Shown: positions 59,652 through 64,000 of the stretch, piece after piece
Layout of the letters: each line of letters begins with the position of its first letter
How positions within the stretch are numbered: the stretch's first letter is position 1
DNA from: Tetrastigma voinierianum
Lineage: Eukaryota > Streptophyta > Magnoliopsida > Vitales > Vitaceae
Direction: 5' to 3'
Assembly: GCA_016808115.1 (NCBI GenBank)
Contig: JAEQBH010000733.1
Location: 1,178,001-1,242,000, forward strand
Length of the DNA stretch: 64,000 nucleotides
Notes under the pieces: model-generated
Told to the model about the DNA's origin: nothing
Database searches by the model: none
Seen by the model: the letters and a program-made list of their open reading frames with translations, nothing else
Position numbers and translations under genes: made by a program

Positions 59652-60274
59652 ATTAAATGTTCTAGTCTATTTTTCATGCTTGTTGATGAATGATCACCAT
59701 TGACATGTTTTATGGTTCGATTCGAGATCTAAGAAATGAGAGCTGAATTAGACAATGATTAAAACATCACAATTCACCATAGACTAGAGATACTCATGGG
59801 TTTTGTATGGTAATTAAGGTTTCTCGGGTTTATTGCGCTCTTAGAACTTTAGATTGAGTAGAGATGAAAAATACTTAAGTTCTAGGAGTAGATAGTGGGT
59901 TGTTGCAAGAGATTCACATATGCAATAGTGAGACTTACCATTAATAGTGATTCGAATGTTAATTGGGGAAAAATTGGACCTAATACATAATGATTAGCTA
60001 AATGAAATCTAAACCCTAGGCTTTTCCACTTTATTTCATATCCTTGCATGTTAGCTTAAGATTTTAGTTTATTAGTTTTTTTTATTCTCATCTCACCTCA
60101 TTCTGTCATCCAGATAAAGATAGAACTTACCCAATTTCAGTACTTAGTAACCCTTTTCTTCGTGGGAACGATACTTTTACTTTTATCACTATATTACTTG
60201 AGGCGACGAGTGCACTTGCACATATAAGCACACACATTTTATAAAGCACATTTCAATCCTATCACACCTCATCA
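59652..60274 (+). mobile_element. LTR-like unit, right part (split by Tat element 3)
   Basis: Continues the unit starting at 46893 and ends ACACCTCATCA. The block TTCTTCGTGGGAACGATACT (about 60156-60175) followed by AGTGCACTTGCACA is typical of LTR ends of Athila/LARD-type elements. Beyond it, 60315-60372 is again DUF241 upstream sequence (GTGATAATATAACC, ACTGGCACCACATG). Confidence 0.6.
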
Positions 60275-60378
60275 TGCTCAAATTAAAAAAAGCATAACCA
60301 TGAGAAGCTTGTAGGCTAAAGATGTGATAATATAACCGAATTCTAAGGAGACCCCATACTGGCACCACATGGATGAAC

Positions 60379-62444
60379 AGTTTGTTGGTAAAATCGTATA
60401 TAACTAGAAGGTTTTGAAGGTGGGATTCTTATTTTTCATTGATTAATGAAGTACTTAAATACAAAAACTTCTCAACAAAAATCAAAATAAAAGGCAACAA
60501 ACTAGCTAAAGTTTAGCTACTAACATATAACAATTAAAAAAGGTCAAAACAATTCCTAAAATTATGGTCTTCAAATCTAGAAATATTCAGTTGTAACTTT
60601 GACATATTCAATCAAAATTATAGCAGCTTTTAAGGCACAATCTTCACACTCCTTCTTGCCTTTAATGTTGCAAATTCTCATCTTTGTCTTCAATTCTTCA
60701 AACTTGATTTTGGGCAATGGTTTAGTGAATTCATCAGCTATCTAATCTTCTGATTTGCAGCAAATCAATTTCATTTCACCTTCTTGTTGAATTTCTCTAA
60801 GGAAGTAAAACTTGATCTTAAAATGCTTTATCTAGTTGTGAAACACTGGATTAGAGGAGATTGAAATAATGGCCTAATTATCAACAAATATTTGTGTTGA
60901 TTCTTGCTGCTTAAAACACAAATCTTCAAGTATTTTCCTCAACCAGATGGCCTAATTTTCCGTAGCTGTTGCAACAATGAATTCAGCTTCTACTGTACTT
61001 CGGTTAACAATTTCGCTTTTCAACACCAACTGATTACACCTAACCAAGGCCGAAATAAAAACCGATTTTGCTCTTCATATCATCAACTAAACCCGCCCAA
61101 TCACCTTTCATCGTAAAACCAACCAACTGAATTGATCACTTTGGGTGATACTTAATGCCATAATCAATAGCTCTTTAACATATCTAAGAATCTCTTCTTA
61201 AAAGCCTCGCATGTGTTCTTCTTACTCAGACAATGCATAAACCCGACATAAGATTTCCACGCCGCACTATGTCGCCTAGAAGCCGTGGAGGGGCACATGA
61301 GACAAATTAGGCTTTTGTAAAGATTCACCACTTGGGAGATCCATCACTGGAAAACTTCTCTTTGCTTGCATCGAGTTTCTATGCCTTTACAATCCTCCAT
61401 ATATGAAATTTATTCAAAATTTCCTTTGCATATTTTCTTTGACTTATGAAAAATTGATTCCTTAGCTGCCTTACTTCCAAACCCAAAAAATAGGTCAACA
61501 ATCCCAAGTCTTTCATCTCAAATTGCTTAAACATTTCAAACTTAAATTCATTAATAAGCTCCCGGTCAACATAAATAGAAATAATGATAATGTTAATGCC
61601 TTCACTTCTTATATAGAGAGTTGCCTTGCTTAAGCTTTTATGGAAGCCTAAGTTGATCAAGTAATCATCAATCCGACAGTACCAGGCTCTTGGAGCCTAC
61701 TTAAGTCCATATAAAGCTTTCTTTGTTTTCTTTCCCCTGCACAACAAAACTATCAGGTTGTTCAACAAAAATTTCCTCCTTTAAGTAGCCATTTAAAAAA
61801 GCAAATTTTACATCTAACTAGAATACTTTCCAGCTTTTTTGCGCCGCTACAACAAGAAGCGATCTGATAGTATCAAGCTTGGCCACTGGAGAAAAAGTCT
61901 TTGAAAATTCCACCCCAAATACATGTGCGTATCCCTTCACTACAACTCTAGCTTTGTACTTGTTCACTGACCCATTAGCATTTAATTTTGTTCTGAAAAC
62001 ACATTCAACTCCAATAACTTTTCTATCTTAAGGTTTTTGCTTAAGTTGCCATGTGTGATTCTTCTCAATCATGCTTAGCTCTTCTTCCATGGCTGAAAGC
62101 CATTTTTTGTCTTTCATTGCTTCTTCAAATCCAATTGGTTCGATTACAGCTACACTGCATCTGGCATAGATGTCCTCAAGTGATCTGGTTCCTTTAACAA
62201 GTTGGTCATCAACATCATTTTCATTTGGCTGTAAATTAACAGGAGTTTTTCCTTTTTAATTTTCTGAATTCCAGTCCCATGCTTCATCCTCCATGAACAC
62301 TACATTTCTACTTATTAGAATTTTTCCAAATTGAGGCTGGAAAATTCTATAGGCTTTGGATAAAGTGTTGTAGCCTATAAAAATGCCTGGTTAAACTTTC
62401 TTATCGAGTTTGTCCTTTCTCTGACCATGGGTGTCAAATAGAAA
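60379..62444 (-). mobile_element. Ty1/copia element (copia-2), truncated
   Basis: Minus strand. The probable LTR starts TGTTGGTAAAATCG at 60379. RNase H end: DEFTKPLPKIKFEELKTKMR with ICNIK (about 60735-60660). RT: INLGFHKSLSKATLYIRSEG and FEMKDLGLLTYFLGLEVRQL (61660-61379). The YVDD box is damaged: YVDRELINEF, a deletion of several residues after YVD. RT N-terminal and linker remnants reach about 62.3 kb; integrase, protease and gag are absent. It lies directly in the DUF241 upstream remnant. Confidence 0.75.
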
Positions 62445-62469
62445 ATCCATGTTTCGAGTTCATTTCACA

Positions 62470-64000
62470 TGCTATGGTGCATTTAATATCCATATTCATG
62501 TAAACTCATAAAATTTCAACTTGGTTTTGTAGGATTATTGATGAAAAGCAAGTGATTCGGGCAAGAAATGCTAAATATATTTCCAAAAGAAGAGTCAAAT
62601 CGAGAGTCTCACAACGCCAAAGGCTTACTGGGAAGATTAATTTTTCTGTACCATCTGAAACATCAAATGGTTCAAATTTCATACTTGCATTCTACATTCA
62701 AAGATCTTTCCAACGAGTACTCACACGCTCAAACTGAAAGTTAAATGAAAGGCTACGGCCCCGACAAGTCGAGAAGAAACAGTCATTGCCAGAAATGGTG
62801 TCGCGACAAGAAGTGGTGTCAGCGATTAAATGGTGTCGCTGACGTAAAACCCGTGGTCGCGACCAAAAGTCAGCAGAACCCAAAAGGCCGAATTTGATAT
62901 TTTGACCTAATTTCAAGCCCATTTCACCCTGTGACCATATATATACTGCTTGTAAAGAGGTTGAAGATCGAGAGCCTCTCTCATGTGGGGTTTCTCTCTC
63001 TAGACCGCCCATTTTCCAATTCTATAGATTCGATTGCTTAGATTTTAGAACAGTTTATTTATTTTTATTTATATTGAAGAGATTTCTGCCGTATAATAGA
63101 TCTCATTTCACTAAGGTTCGCATTAAAGATTGAAGCTAAGAACTGATTTTCTCTCTCACAGGTTTTCTCTCTCTCTAAACCGCCATTTTCTTAGTTTTAC
63201 ACAGATTTTTATATATTTAATAGATCTTAGAGCAGCATTTACTATTGAAGAGATTTCTGTGTCAGACCATATATTTAATTTATTTACTGTCAGAGAGAAG
63301 ATTTAAGCTCAAATCAGGTTTTTCTTATTTCTTGGATTTCTTTCTTCATTTTCTTACTTTTTGTTTGATTAGTGATGACTGAATCCAAAGAATGGAACAT
63401 TAAACACCCTAGTGGTCAGTTTAATTGTCGAACATCTCGATTTGCAAGCTTTTTCATTTATTTTGTGGTTTGAATAATCGAATTTATATAATTGGTACTG
63501 CTCATATCATGAATTGTTCCTAATATTAGTAGCTTATACCCAAAAAAGAGTCAGATCTTTGCTCGATTTCCGTGAGGCCCTCCGAGTGACACAGAGACGG
63601 AGATTCCCGAGAGTAAAAGCTGTAACTTAGGGGGTATGTTAGACTAATATCTGAACTACGACTTTGAAAATTACTTTGATAGATCACTAATTTACTCATG
63701 GTGTGAGGATAAATTAGATGATGTATCAATTTAGTTGATCAGATGTTTCTCCTTAATCTGATAAAAGGATCTTGATCCCGTGTTAGCAAAGATCTAATCA
63801 AGGAGATAGAAAATTTTATTAGATTTGAAGGACGAGATACCAATTACATTGGAGAAGGCTTGCATTATCTTGTCTATGGGGACAAGAATTCTTCAGTCCT
63901 AAGAAATTGTTGTGAAGTAGTGAAAAAGAAAAACAATCAAATCTTAAAGAATGCCAAATTTTACAATTAGCTATTTAGACTCATTTGTCCTGAAAAGGAA
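62470..64000 (+). mobile_element. LARD-like LTR repeat, runs off the window
   Basis: 63580-64000 aligns with 35075-35500 of the insertion in Tat-2 (shared GTTAGCAAGGATCTAATCAAGG-type blocks). The upstream part (62756-62875) carries TGTCGCGACAAG and GTGGTCGCGACC words, as the other copy does. A TATATATAC stretch is at about 62937-62946. An approximate direct duplication (62985-63120 and 63165-63300) includes TTGAAGAGATTTCTG in both halves. No coding potential. The left end is uncertain. Confidence 0.5.

Overview
The window is nuclear DNA of a flowering plant, most likely a woody eudicot. The signs are plant-type LTR retrotransposons (Ty3/gypsy Tat lineage and Ty1/copia), a tRNA-derived SINE, a plant LINE end, GT-AG introns, long (TA)n tracts and a plant-only DUF241 gene. 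Taxon is inferred from general resemblance of the antisense ORF and copia proteins to those of woody eudicots; no marker fixes genus. I see no intact, certainly functional gene, no rRNA or tRNA gene, and nothing bacterial.

Layout. 1-8.9 kb is old gene-poor DNA. It holds two copies of one SINE family in opposite orientation, a 5'-truncated LINE, a minus-strand pseudogene of an RFC/clamp-loader-like AAA+ protein (about 4.4-6.2 kb), a scrap of an L-galactose-dehydrogenase-like exon, and unassigned sequence. 8.89-14.92 kb is a degenerate minus-strand copia element with both LTRs. 15.05-60.4 kb is a former tandem cluster of DUF241 genes split by insertions. Copy 1 is cut by Tat element 1 (15156-27719, minus). 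Copy 2 (29329-30188) is nearly whole, with one apparent frameshift. Tat element 2 (31388-45670, minus) lies beyond copy 2, next to two more copies of the DUF241 upstream region. The last of these is cut at 46.9 kb by an LTR-like unit, which is itself cut by Tat element 3 (47809-59646, plus). 60.38-62.44 kb is a second, truncated minus-strand copia element. 62.5-64 kb is the start of a repeat related to the insertion at 33.15-36.24 kb.

The three Tat elements share one plan: LTR, Asp-type PBS (GGCGCC), gag, protease, reverse transcriptase, RNase H, integrase with a GPY/F tail, a tandem repeat of about 38-39 bp, then a gene on the opposite strand, polypurine tract and LTR. The antisense gene has a TATA-type promoter module near the LTR, GT-AG introns and a coiled-coil C-terminal part. 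Elements 2 and 3 carry a second copy of that promoter module with a short ORF resembling the tail of the antisense protein. This antisense transcription unit, with its duplicated promoter and shared satellite monomer, is the most interesting system here. All three elements are decayed, with stops, frameshifts and internal deletions, and hold further nested insertions at 22.8-25.2, 33.15-36.24 and 47.96-50.64 kb.
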